In this document: positions 21,438 to 31,241 of the stretch, piece by piece
How the letters are laid out: each line of letters starts with the position of its first letter
Position numbering within the stretch: the stretch's first letter is position 1
Source of the DNA: Asterionellopsis glacialis
Taxonomy: Eukaryota > Bacillariophyta > Plagiogrammaphyceae > Rhaphoneidales > Asterionellopsidaceae
NCBI GenBank assembly: GCA_014885115.2
Contig: WKLE02004511.1
Span: 1 to 54,792 of the forward strand
Reading direction: 5' to 3'
DNA: 54,792 bases
Position numbers and translations under genes: made by a program
The notes under the pieces: model-generated
Seen by the model: the letters and a program-made list of their open reading frames with translations, nothing else
Told to the model about the DNA's origin: nothing
Databases searched by the model: none

Positions 21438-24149
21438 ATGTTGACGCAACTTCTAAGGTTAACTTTAGGATTCCTTCTCGTTGGTGTGAGTTCGTCTCGC
21501 ATCATCGGTAGTACTCTTCAAAGCAAACGGGCGTTAGCAATCGATTTGGACATTTTAATCCCTAAGGGGGGAGGGAGAGGTTACATTTTCCCGGACGAAA
21601 CCATTGTGTCGGAATCAAAAGAATTCCAGTTGAACATTTCAAAAAAAGGGAGACTGGTGTTATCTAGGAGCCCCACAGACATAGCGTGGCAAAGTGATTT
21701 TGAAGGATCGGACGACAAAGAATACTATGGAAAACTCCAAGGTGATGGTAATTTTTTGGTTAGAGAAGGTACACGAACTTACAAAGGGGACGCTGTTTGG
21801 AAATCAAATAAGAGAAGTAGTAGCGGAGGCCCCTATCAACTTGGGGTAGATAAGGATAACAGTTTACTGGTGGTGTACGATTTAGGAAATGATGAGATTC
21901 TATGGGAAGCTAATATTTCTGCGCCTCCTCCTCCTACAATTGCTCCTACTTCAGCTCCAACCGGTGCTCCAACAGCCAATCCGACTACCCCCCTTACTGA
22001 AACACCCACTGTCTCGCCGACAGGAAGTGCTCAAGATCATGATACAGGAGAGACACCTTCTCCAACGGTATCTCCAACACAAAAGCGTACGATTTCACCT
22101 ACATCTGATCCGACTGCTTCTCCTGTCGTTTCCGAGACTTTATCTCCTACACCTTCTCCTATCACTACACCCCCTACTGCCGCTATTGTTACTACACCAC
22201 CCACTACAACACCCACCAAATTACCCACCATATTACCTACTGCACCACCTACTACAACACCCACCATATTACCTACTGCACCACCCACGCCTTTACCCAC
22301 GAATCAACCCACAGTTCCAAAGCCTCGGTTTGACTACATCATGGCAAGCGGCACTTATTTGACTGAAAACAACGTCATTTATTCCACGTCAAAAGACTTT
22401 CATCTATACCAGCGTAAGGATGGAAATTTGATTTTGTCTGTAGGTGCTCAAGGGATTGCCTGGGAAAGTGGTTATAGTGGTAGTGAAATACAGTATAACA
22501 CGAAAGTCCAAGGTGACGGACAATTTCTTACGAAAACTGGTCCTCCGACAGATCGTAAAGATACGGTTTGGAAAAGCAAGGCAACAGATACTGGTGGTCC
22601 CTTCATGCTTGCAGTTGACCGGTCCCAAAATACTCTAGGAGTATATCATTATTCGAAATCAAGTGGAGAACTAGGCAAACCAATTTGGCTCGTTCCTATT
22701 GAAGGCCCCCCTGCCACAGATTCCCCTTCCGTTTCTCCAACATCGTCTCCCTCCAGTCGTCCAACAGTTTCTCCGACCATCTCTCCAAGTGGTTCACCGA
22801 GCGCACAACCTAGTAAGGCACCAACTGCAGTACCTTCGGCCATTCCTTCATTACATCATTCCTCGTCCCCATCGGCCATTCCTTCATTATATCATTCCTC
22901 GTTCCCAACTACTAGTACGGAACCTAGCGGAGAGCCCACGGCACTTCCTTCGGAATATCCCTCTGGTGCACCTTCTGCACTCCCCACTAGAAACCCTACC
23001 GATACTCAATCGTCGTCTCCATCGAACTCCATTTCCTCGCAAGCCTACCCTTTCAACCCAGAAGACTTTGTTGATTCGATCGCCATCCAGAGAGGTGAAG
23101 AGTTTGATGACGACAGCAGTTATCAATCACGTGCTTTGAAATGGCTAAAGGAAAGAGAAGAATTTGCATCTATGACCAAAACCCAAATAAGACAACTCTA
23201 TGCATTGGCATGCATTTACTACGCAACATCTGCAGTGCCAAATACTTACACTGTACACTTCTTTGGTGACGACACGCCAACCTGGGTCCGCAGTGGCAAT
23301 TGGTTGGAAAACGTCTACGAATGTTCGTGGGCCGGGGTGAAGTGCAGTGGAGGAAAAGTTGTTGAAATTGACTTCAACGGAGGCGATTTGACAGGTACCT
23401 TACCAATCGAGCTTACCCTATTGTCAGACTTAACAAGTTTGGACTTGTTCGGTAACTATATGCATAACTATGGAGATGAAGGTAATGCTTGGTTAGGACA
23501 GCTCACCAATCTGAGATATTTAAATTATGGGGATACCTTCTTCGAGTATGATGGCATTCCGACAGAAATAGGATTGCTAACTAATTTGAGGCATTACGAA
23601 GCAGATTATACGGTATATTACGGACCCTTGAGAGGAGAAATTTTCGAGAGCTTGACGCAGCTTGAGATTTTGATTATTGGTGGTAACTCGTACGGTTCAC
23701 CTGTTCCAACACAACTCAGTGCCTTGCCTAAGCTAAAGTATTTTTACATTGAGGATTCTCATGTAACTGGAGATTTGGATTACTTGGAAAATATGACATC
23801 TCTGGTTGACCATGCAGCATACGGAAATCCTGCTTTGGGGGGGACAATCCCATCAACGCTGCCCACCACACTAAAAGGATTGGCCATGCACGATTGCAGC
23901 ATCACTGGAACAATTCCATCCGAAATGGGCTTGTTAACAGATATGCAACAAATTTGGTTCAATTCGAATGAACTATCTGGTGTTATACCTAGTGAAATTG
24001 GCAAGATGACAAAACTGCAAAAATTCAACGTTAGTGATAACAACATTGTAGGAAACGTCTCGGACGCAATCTGTGATTTGAGAGTGACTTATCTAATAGC
24101 AGATTGCCTTGAAAGCGTGGAGTGCAGTTGCTGCTTGGAATGTCTCTGA
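21438..24149 (+). CDS. Secreted LRR protein with two bulb-lectin-like domains
   Basis: The frame gives 903 residues in one exon. A signal peptide (LLRLTLGFLLVGVSSS) opens the protein. Two bulb-type lectin-like domains follow (about 45-160 and 300-415); each has an LQGDGNFL or VQGDGQFL word, an (A/T)VWKS word and a GGP(Y/F) strand. Pro/Thr/Ser-rich linkers with PTxxPT periodicity follow each domain (about 165-290 and 420-535). A 12-residue tandem repeat (IPSL(H/Y)HSS) sits in the second linker. From about 620 to 890 there are plant-type LRRs (LTGTLPIELTLLSDLTSLDL and similar), framed by an N-cap ECSWAGVKC and a Cys-rich C-cap ECSCCLEC. There is no transmembrane helix, so it is probably secreted or wall-attached. 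Sugar binding is possible but unproven. Confidence 0.88.
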   Translation: MLTQLLRLTLGFLLVGVSSSRIIGSTLQSKRALAIDLDILIPKGGGRGYIFPDETIVSESKEFQLNISKKGRLVLSRSPTDIAWQSDFEGSDDKEYYGKLQGDGNFLVREGTRTYKGDAVWKSNKRSSSGGPYQLGVDKDNSLLVVYDLGNDEILWEANISAPPPPTIAPTSAPTGAPTANPTTPLTETPTVSPTGSAQDHDTGETPSPTVSPTQKRTISPTSDPTASPVVSETLSPTPSPITTPPTAAIVTTPPTTTPTKLPTILPTAPPTTTPTILPTAPPTPLPTNQPTVPKPRFDYIMASGTYLTENNVIYSTSKDFHLYQRKDGNLILSVGAQGIAWESGYSGSEIQYNTKVQGDGQFLTKTGPPTDRKDTVWKSKATDTGGPFMLAVDRSQNTLGVYHYSKSSGELGKPIWLVPIEGPPATDSPSVSPTSSPSSRPTVSPTISPSGSPSAQPSKAPTAVPSAIPSLHHSSSPSAIPSLYHSSFPTTSTEPSGEPTALPSEYPSGAPSALPTRNPTDTQSSSPSNSISSQAYPFNPEDFVDSIAIQRGEEFDDDSSYQSRALKWLKEREEFASMTKTQIRQLYALACIYYATSAVPNTYTVHFFGDDTPTWVRSGNWLENVYECSWAGVKCSGGKVVEIDFNGGDLTGTLPIELTLLSDLTSLDLFGNYMHNYGDEGNAWLGQLTNLRYLNYGDTFFEYDGIPTEIGLLTNLRHYEADYTVYYGPLRGEIFESLTQLEILIIGGNSYGSPVPTQLSALPKLKYFYIEDSHVTGDLDYLENMTSLVDHAAYGNPALGGTIPSTLPTTLKGLAMHDCSITGTIPSEMGLLTDMQQIWFNSNELSGVIPSEIGKMTKLQKFNVSDNNIVGNVSDAICDLRVTYLIADCLESVECSCCLECL

Positions 24150-24828
24150 GGCAAAAAGAAACGTGAATTGATTGTACGTTAGATAAGATATTAGATTATA
24201 ATTCCATAGATAGTTGTTGTGATCATGGATTTTACACTTTATGCTCGTAATTACCGTGTATACTCGCAGTTGAGTGATAACTAGTGCGAAGAAGAATGCA
24301 CCCAATTCCTACTGGTCGATAGATGCAATTCCCAAAAAATAGAATTTGACTCTGACAATATGCTTTGGTCTTCTTTTTTATACATTACCTCAGATCACCT
24401 TGACATTGAAAAACCTCATGTCTATATTCGAACTTTGTTGCGTAACATATGCGATTACTGATGATGTGTTCTCACTTCTCAATGTTCAGAATCAATGCAG
24501 TCATGTCTGGTTTTTCTTTCAGTCGTGGGCATCAGTATCTAACCTGTACCTGGTACCCATTCACGGGGGATAAACCTTTGTACGAGGTACCACGTACAGA
24601 TAGAACTAGTGTACGAAATGTATTATACCTGCATACTGCAATATCTGGTAGAACTTTTGACTTCTGCTTTTCAGTTCGCCATACTTTCCCCACCAAGAAT
24701 TCAACGAAGACAGTTGAGTTCGGATTTTTCTTTCAGTTCTCTGGATAGACTTTATGTTTCGGACTACTGCACCCCGTATCAGACGGGTAGAATGAAGTCA
24801 TTCGCATACAACAAAGAAAATCGCAACC
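24150..24828. other. Intergenic region with GGTACC words
   Basis: Holds CTGTACCTGGTACCC (24544-24558) and GGTACCACGTAC (24588-24600), about 230-285 bp before the next ATG. Overlapping short frames at 24346-24932 do not resemble proteins. Confidence 0.5.
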
Positions 24829-25782
24829 ATGTTCTCCCATCATCACAACCCGATCAAGTATGGCTTCGATCCCAACAAACCTCCACCTATACCAGAGTTA
24901 GGAAAAGGAGGAACATTCTCTCCATCCTTTGATAACCGTTTGTGGATGTTCCATCGTAGTTGGGAACCTCATGATACAGATGCTGATGATGTAAATGCTA
25001 CCCTGATGATTGTACACGGGACTGTAGACCATAGTGGAGTGTATGATGAACTTGCCCAAACACTGGTCGATGCTGGCATTGCAGTATTTGCTATTGATAT
25101 GCGGGGTTGGGGTTTGAGCGATGGTGAAAGTATGTTCTTCAGTAATGTCGATACCTTTGTTTCTGATGTAGAAGCACTCTACAATGAAATCCATAAAAAA
25201 CCAAAATACGCCACAGTCAAATCGCGCTTCCTAGTTGGTAAGTCATTGGGTGGTATAGTATCGGCCTTTGCAGTTGCCAAACGTCCTGATTACTTTACGG
25301 GTCTTTTAGGACTATCTGGTGCCTATGAACTTGATCCCGAACTTTCTCCCAATCCCCTTACGGAAGCCTTCCTCAAGGGCTTGAATATGATTGCTCCGAA
25401 AAAGGCTTTGAAACCTATCTTCGATCCAAAGTTGATTGTCTCTGATTCTGACGAACTACAAAAGTGGAAAGATGATCCACTTTGTTCCAAGGATAAGGTT
25501 CGAGTTGGTTACATAGTTGAATTGGTACGTTGTTGTAAACAACTCTCGGGAGAAGTCCTCCAAACACTCAATATTCCCATGCTAATGATGATTGGTACCG
25601 AAGATCATGTCGTAGCCCAGTCAGGACCTAAACACATGGTTGACAATAGTCTCAACAATGATACGACGCTCAAGACGTATGATGGAGGCTATCACAATCT
25701 TCTTGCAGAGCCAAAGCTAAAGGCACAAGTGATTTTGGACATTCGAGATTGGATTTTGGAGCGGTCTGTCCCAACGTCCTAA
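24829..25782 (+). CDS. Alpha/beta hydrolase, monoacylglycerol-lipase-like
   Basis: The frame gives 317 residues in a single exon. It has the full catalytic pattern of the Hydrolase_4 (monoacylglycerol lipase / lysophospholipase-like) family: oxyanion HGTVDHSG (63-70), strand IDMRGWGLSDG, nucleophile elbow GKSLGG with Ser139, acid in GTEDH (Asp259), and His289 in GGYHNLL. A cap region of about 80 residues lies between the Ser and the Asp. There is no signal peptide or membrane segment, so it is probably cytosolic or lipid-droplet associated. A likely reaction is hydrolysis of monoacylglycerol or a lysophospholipid, but substrate is not certain. Confidence 0.9.
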   Translation: MFSHHHNPIKYGFDPNKPPPIPELGKGGTFSPSFDNRLWMFHRSWEPHDTDADDVNATLMIVHGTVDHSGVYDELAQTLVDAGIAVFAIDMRGWGLSDGESMFFSNVDTFVSDVEALYNEIHKKPKYATVKSRFLVGKSLGGIVSAFAVAKRPDYFTGLLGLSGAYELDPELSPNPLTEAFLKGLNMIAPKKALKPIFDPKLIVSDSDELQKWKDDPLCSKDKVRVGYIVELVRCCKQLSGEVLQTLNIPMLMMIGTEDHVVAQSGPKHMVDNSLNNDTTLKTYDGGYHNLLAEPKLKAQVILDIRDWILERSVPTS

Positions 25783-26053
25783 ATTAGAAGAACACAAGAA
25801 CGAATCGCATCTATCATGTTCTCAGATATAGAAAGAACAAAACGCAAGATACAATAATTAATACAGTCGTGTTCTAGAACCCCCATTGCATAAGAGATAT
25901 GGATTGCAATCACAGGATTCAAGTATGTTGTTATGGTTATGCTTAAAGGCATGTTTCGTAAAATGTAGATTACAACAGGAGTTCAAATGTAATGGATGGT
26001 TATTTCCTTTTGTTCAATTGAGAAATCAAAATAATTGATAATGAAATAGAAAG

Positions 26054-27010
26054 TTAGTCAACATCATCATAGTCGTTGTCGTCAAAGTCATCCGAACCTT
26101 GGTATGTTGCGAAACTCTTGGATAGATTTTCTCTTTGTTCTGTTACATTGGAGTTTGATACGCCACACGATTCTAGTAGCCAACACACATCTGCAGCTTT
26201 AAAGTTTTCAGGCAAATCTTTAGTGACAGGTGTCAAGTTGGATTGAAGTTGACCGTCCTTGTAAATGACGATGGAAGGTAAACCTATGGAATCCAACGTT
26301 TTGCTAGCAGTCGAAGCTCGCAGTCGAAGAAACCGAACGTGTGGCATGGAACGTGCCAATGCATCCCAATGTTGGTTTAGGGTACGACATGCTGTGATAA
26401 AAGGTTCGTACAAGTGCACAACGACGTAAGTTTTTGGATTCGTGTCGTCAATTGCATGAATGTATTCTATGGCATCGACTTCTTCCACATGACCAAACGA
26501 CATTGGTGACTCCAACACTTCTTGCGACTCTGTCAGAGATGAGTGTGCCCGTGTCTTCTTTCGATAATCGTCTTCTTCGTCTTCTTCCGTGACATGGCTT
26601 TGTATTTGTGAACGCATTCGCGACTGTATGGCCGACCCTGACATGGACAATTCTCCAGGCATCATGGTAGCTCCACGAGTTGCTCGATCAAAAAGTTGTT
26701 GCCTTTCGTAATTTTCCAATATTTGTTGCCGAGCCTTTTCCTGTTTATTAAGCTGGTGATCATGCAACGTTCCCTTCATCCCGCCGGGGCGACATCTTTC
26801 CGTCGGATCACTACACGTACGTGTTGTCGTTACATCTGCTGTACGCTTTTGTGGTCCCTGTTTTACAGCAAATTCATCTTCTGTTTCTTCATTGTCAGAA
26901 TCAGAATGAGAATCTTCACTATAACTTTGCTGTTTGTCTATGTTGTGTTCATTCCATGATGTATATTTTCCTGGTATATTCTTCTTAAAGAGACTATCTT
27001 CCAGGGCCAT
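26054..27010 (-). CDS. Phosducin-like protein (thioredoxin-fold co-chaperone)
   Basis: Phosducin-like proteins cooperate with the CCT chaperonin in folding G-beta subunits, tubulin and actin. This single-exon protein has 318 residues. The first 90 residues are acidic and disordered. A helical segment follows (KQEKARQQILENYERQQL), then the thioredoxin-like domain from about 175 to 290: FGHVEEVDAIEYIHAID, VVVHLYEPFITACRTLNQHW, FLRLRAS, GLPSIVIYKDGQL and DVCWLLESCGV. The redox CxxC of thioredoxin is absent, as expected for this family. The C-terminus is acidic (DDFDDNDYDDVD), also typical. The palindrome at 27058-27075 lies about 50 bp upstream of the ATG. Confidence 0.9.
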   Translation of the reverse strand: MALEDSLFKKNIPGKYTSWNEHNIDKQQSYSEDSHSDSDNEETEDEFAVKQGPQKRTADVTTTRTCSDPTERCRPGGMKGTLHDHQLNKQEKARQQILENYERQQLFDRATRGATMMPGELSMSGSAIQSRMRSQIQSHVTEEDEEDDYRKKTRAHSSLTESQEVLESPMSFGHVEEVDAIEYIHAIDDTNPKTYVVVHLYEPFITACRTLNQHWDALARSMPHVRFLRLRASTASKTLDSIGLPSIVIYKDGQLQSNLTPVTKDLPENFKAADVCWLLESCGVSNSNVTEQRENLSKSFATYQGSDDFDDNDYDDVD

Positions 27011-28321
27011 GGTGGTTCATCTTTCTAGTCCGAAAAGTAGTATCCGAAATTACTGCACTCTCTAGTAGAGAGAGTCGTATTGAAAGGTGCATGGGATGGA
27101 AGCCATGCAAGACCAAACACCTCCAAAGTTCACAAAGCGCTTTCACCAGTATCTGGTATTAAATAATCCAGTAGCATCCTATTCAGTCTGCTGGTATTAA
27201 TACTTGATAATAAACTAGTGTACAGCTCAAAAATCCGGGGGGACCCAAAAAAATAATAATTTTAGCCCTAAATTTTTTTTGAGATCGCTCCTCTGGCGGG
27301 AACACCTTTTTTTTTTCCAAAAAAAAACTATCACAAATGGAAGCCCCGTAGAAACCTGGTACATTTTCTACAGGGACGAAAAGATACATAAAAATAATAC
27401 TCTACAAATTCTTTCAAATTTTTCACGCACTGTGACAAAACTGAAATTGGTCTATCAGTATTCGGAAACAGGTTCAGATTATTATTTGTCTTCGTCGCGC
27501 CGTAAGGGTTGCCCTAACAGCGCCCGTTTTTCAGGACAACATCTTCGATTCGGTTGAATTAAAAAAATTTAGATGGCTCGTCACCATATTTCAACCAATG
27601 GCAATGATTCCCTCGAAAATTGAAACGTGCTTATTCTCTGGCGCGCGGAGTAGGTAATGTTAGGCAAAGTAGAACCTACGTTCATTTTTCCATATTGTAG
27701 AGTTAACGATAAGCCATATGGTATTTCCATCCGGTCGCAGAGTGGGATATGCTGTAGTACAGGTACGTGAGAAGTTCAACTCCAAACGCGTTTGACGAAA
27801 AAAAAATAGCTTACTCTGTCCAAAAGCGAAAAAAAAAACGAGCCAGAAAAGTGGAGGCCTATATTTTTTGTTCAGTACCGTGAACGGAATATGCGTACCG
27901 GGTAAGTGAACTTCAAGCCATCAAAACACCTTCTTACTTTTATCTTTTGTCGGCACGGAAGTGTTCCGGCGACCCATCACATCCCCATCCATCAAATCCA
28001 AAAAGAAGTCCAGAAGAACGTATCTTCTTGTCGTGCCACTGGTGAGCAAAGAATCCGTTTTATTTGCCGTGTCAGTCTTGAAGCGAATCACATAAAGTAC
28101 ACATCAAGCACATAAAATTGGAGTGGTCTCCATTCAAATCGTAGACACGATCGATTTTTTTGACGGTTTCAAGTCTGGCGTTGACCGATTCCAACGCTGA
28201 CGCAGAGTTTGATCGCATTCAAAAGATAGAAACAAAACATAGTTAGTATATCTCATTTTTTATTTGGGTCGTCCAACCAAAGGTCTCTGCCTGTAATTTT
28301 TTGGTTAACGAAAGAACAAAA
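27011..28321. other. Divergent intergenic region
   Basis: About 1.3 kb upstream of the phosducin-like gene and the DUF2993-type gene. It has the CTCTCTAGTAGAGAGAG palindrome at 27058, homopolymer runs near 27245 and 27305, and GTACC words near 27879 and 27894. No gene, tRNA or other RNA could be supported. Confidence 0.5.
27058..27075. promoter_or_regulatory. Interrupted CTCTCTAGAGAG-type palindrome
   Basis: CTCTCTAGTAGAGAGAGT lies 48-65 bp upstream of the phosducin-like ATG (27010, minus strand). It is the family member closest to a start codon. Its role is unknown. Confidence 0.35.
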
Positions 28322-30281
28322 ATGGTAAAGTCACCGAAATCCGGCATTATTCCAAAGAAAACGAAAAAACTTGCAGTGTGGATTGCTGCATCCACGATTC
28401 TGTCGACAAGCAGTGTTAAACCATGCACATCGTTTTCTCCCATTAGTAGTGTCATTCGTCGTCATCATTCAAGTACGAGAATGCGAAAAACCGAAATGGA
28501 AGCATTATCATTTCGACGTCGTAATAAAGTGAGGCATGATGACAGATCATGGTTCTCATCATCTTCATCGGCTACTTCTAGGCCTCGACGACGACAACAA
28601 CAACAACAACAGCCAGGACGAAAAGCAGGGTTTCGTCTTGCGCTTCGATCTGTATTTCGTAATAAATCAACATTAACGAAATCTTCTGCAAAATCAATGT
28701 CTTCCTTAGATGACAAAACTTTTGTAACGGTTGAAGAATCATCTAACAATACCAGCAACTATGTTGATATTGAATCAGAACTTGATGAGTATACTGCATT
28801 TTTGATTTCCCACAGTAAATATTACAATACCAATCCTTCATTATTATCAACGTCTATTTCTTTTGGGGATGATGATTTCATTCGTAATAATTTTGAATTG
28901 TCGACACCAATGCATATAGGATTACCCAATATTGTTGGTCATGAACCAAAGCCCAATAATCAAGAACAAGAACAACACCAGTCTCGTACTCCATCCCAAT
29001 CTCCTGGCACTACCACCGATAGTATTAGTGACGAAGAAGAGGATATACTCAAAATCCCAAAATCTAAGAATGGTTTCAAATTAGGACCTTTATCTATTGG
29101 GGATAACAAACATGATGTTACCACTGCAACTACAGCAGCAGGAACAGTAACAGGATCTACTCCTCCTTTGCGGTCAAGAAAGATGTGGCTGTTTGGTTGG
29201 AAAGGTATCGAAAAGTATGCGAAAGCAAGTTTAGATTTAGTACACCTAAATAACAGCAACAATGCAGTTACGGGTATAGCGATGCCGACAAAACAACGTA
29301 ATCGTCGTGGTCATCGTCGTCAACGATCTTCAGATGTTTTGGGTACCCATCGATGGTTGCAAAATTCATTGAAGGAACGTTTCCATAGATGGTCCAAGGT
29401 TGATCCTGTCAATTTAGATATACAGGCTACACCACGTGGGTCAATTGTCAAAAATTTATGTAAAGGTTTGTATTGTACAAACATACACATGAAATTTGAT
29501 CAATTGATCTTTAACCCAATTCAAGTTACTGGTGGTGGACATATTGCTGCCAAACGTTTGGCTATCAATCTCTTTGGTGGTCCACGATTCCCTAAGCAAT
29601 TTGATTTTCATGCTACGAATTGTACCTTTACAGAACGTGATTTGTTTGAATCATCCTGTATCCGTAACGGATCAGCTAATTTACTTGTCCGCATTTTGAA
29701 AAATATCAATGTTGGTAGTAGTAGTGCTACTGATGCTAGTGATCCTATAACTGTCAAGGTAACACAAGTTAAAATATTGGTACGTTCAGGGAACGCAAAA
29801 GACCATACCGGTTCTCTCTGTGTAGTGTCTTGCTATTGGTCCTTTTTCTTACAATGTACTTGGATTCTTTCTCCTTTTCTCTTCCCCTCTTGGATAGCCA
29901 TCAAACAAAATTGCTATTTTGGGTGAGGCAACAACAATATTGGATTCACGCGTATCCTTTGAAGTACGATCAGGAATTTCAACATCCAGTCGTGGTCATA
30001 TAGTGACATTTCCTGGACTTGAAGTATCTTTAAATCCATCTTTAGGTGTATTCATGCCAGTTGTTCCTGAAATTGCTTTAGATATTGGACATAATGCACA
30101 AATCAAACACATCAATGTGAACCATGAACAAAAGCATGTCAAATTAAGCGCACGTGTATCTATCACTCCCGAACATACTGTCCGACTTCGAAACTATCAT
30201 CAGTCCAATGATGCCTACTTGGCAAACTTTCATTTTGATGTTGGTAAATGGCTTACAACTATTGGAAGGTTTGCCAACTGA
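28322..30281 (+). CDS. DUF2993-type protein, probably plastid-directed
   Basis: Exons are 28322-29779 and 29898-30281 (phase 0, GTACGT...GATAG), giving about 613 residues. The ATG at 28322 is preferred over an upstream in-frame TTG. The N-terminus has a basic stretch, a hydrophobic segment (LAVWIAASTILSTSS) and a Phe/Ser-rich continuation (TSFSPISSVIRRHHSS), which fits a plastid bipartite presequence, though weakly. Residues about 75-360 are low-complexity, with Gln runs and Arg-rich patches. The last 250 residues resemble the DUF2993 family of cyanobacteria and plastids: LDIQATPRGSIVKNLCKGL, then IGEAT-like ILGEATTILDSRVSFEV. The family is probably lipid-related, but the function here is not known. 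Confidence 0.75.
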
Positions 30282-31241
30282 ACAGACAAAAGAATTGAAG
30301 CACAACGGAAATGAAAACAGCTGATACAACAAAATAGAAATGTAACACATTGCAGATACCTTATTTTTTACAAGAAAAATTACAACACAAACATTGACTC
30401 TGCATGGAACGGAACAATCCTTAGAAGAACACAACAGGCACACTCATATTATAGATACAGACACCGACTACTGTTGTTTTAGGGAGAGGCTTCATAAGGC
30501 CGCCTCCTACCCTAATAAACTCAACAAAGCCCATAAACCACTTTTAGACAAATGGAATGATGTATATGAAACATAAAATGCTATAGAGAACATAACATTC
30601 TAAACAATCAATGTCTATACATATTGAGGGCTTTGTGAATCTTGTTGAGGTGTAACATTGAGATACGTTTGTTTTTAAATTATAAAGCTTCCGATCTTTG
30701 GTAGACAAAGTATTGTCCTCAGTACCAGTAGTAGCACTTCCTCAAGAATACTTTCGTTCATTTGCGCTTCTGCATAGTCTGCTGCTCTACCTGTGACACT
30801 GAAAGGGTGCATCCTGGTATGTTATTCATATGCTGTCGGAGGTGTTCTGCATCCAGTTCTTCTTTTTCCAAATGTAGATGAAAATATGTTACTGTAATGC
30901 AAAGGAGCACACCCTAAAAGCTCTGCACGTGCAGTTTTGAAACAAGAGTTCGGGTTCCGAAACATGACTCACTCGAAACCACCTGTGTAGATGGTCTTTT
31001 CTACTTCGACAAACGTAGATGATGTACACCAGGTAAATTTTATTTAGTTTAGAAAAGCTTAAAATTAACCATGTACAGGTACCATGAATGTGTCACGACT
31101 CGAAACCACCCGCCAGAAAAGATACCAGACGCGAATGCACACAGGAGATGTTTCTTGTTGACCCAATTCTTGTCAAATGATTTTTTGACCACAACAAAAG
31201 TTTTGGCGAATAGAAAGTTCACACCTAGTATATACAACGAG
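30282..31241. other. Intergenic region
   Basis: No separate gene is seen. The reading frame of the next gene is open from an ATG at 31071, so its 5' end may lie inside this stretch. The word ACTCGAAACCACC occurs at about 30972 and again at about 31098. Confidence 0.5.

Noticed and set aside
22037..22300. Gly/Val-rich minus-strand frame inside the LRR gene
   Set aside because: It is the mirror of the PT-rich linker and exists only because of codon periodicity there.
30960..31110. ACTCGAAACCACC present twice
   Set aside because: Thirteen bases only, with weak flanking similarity; likely chance or a trivial duplication.
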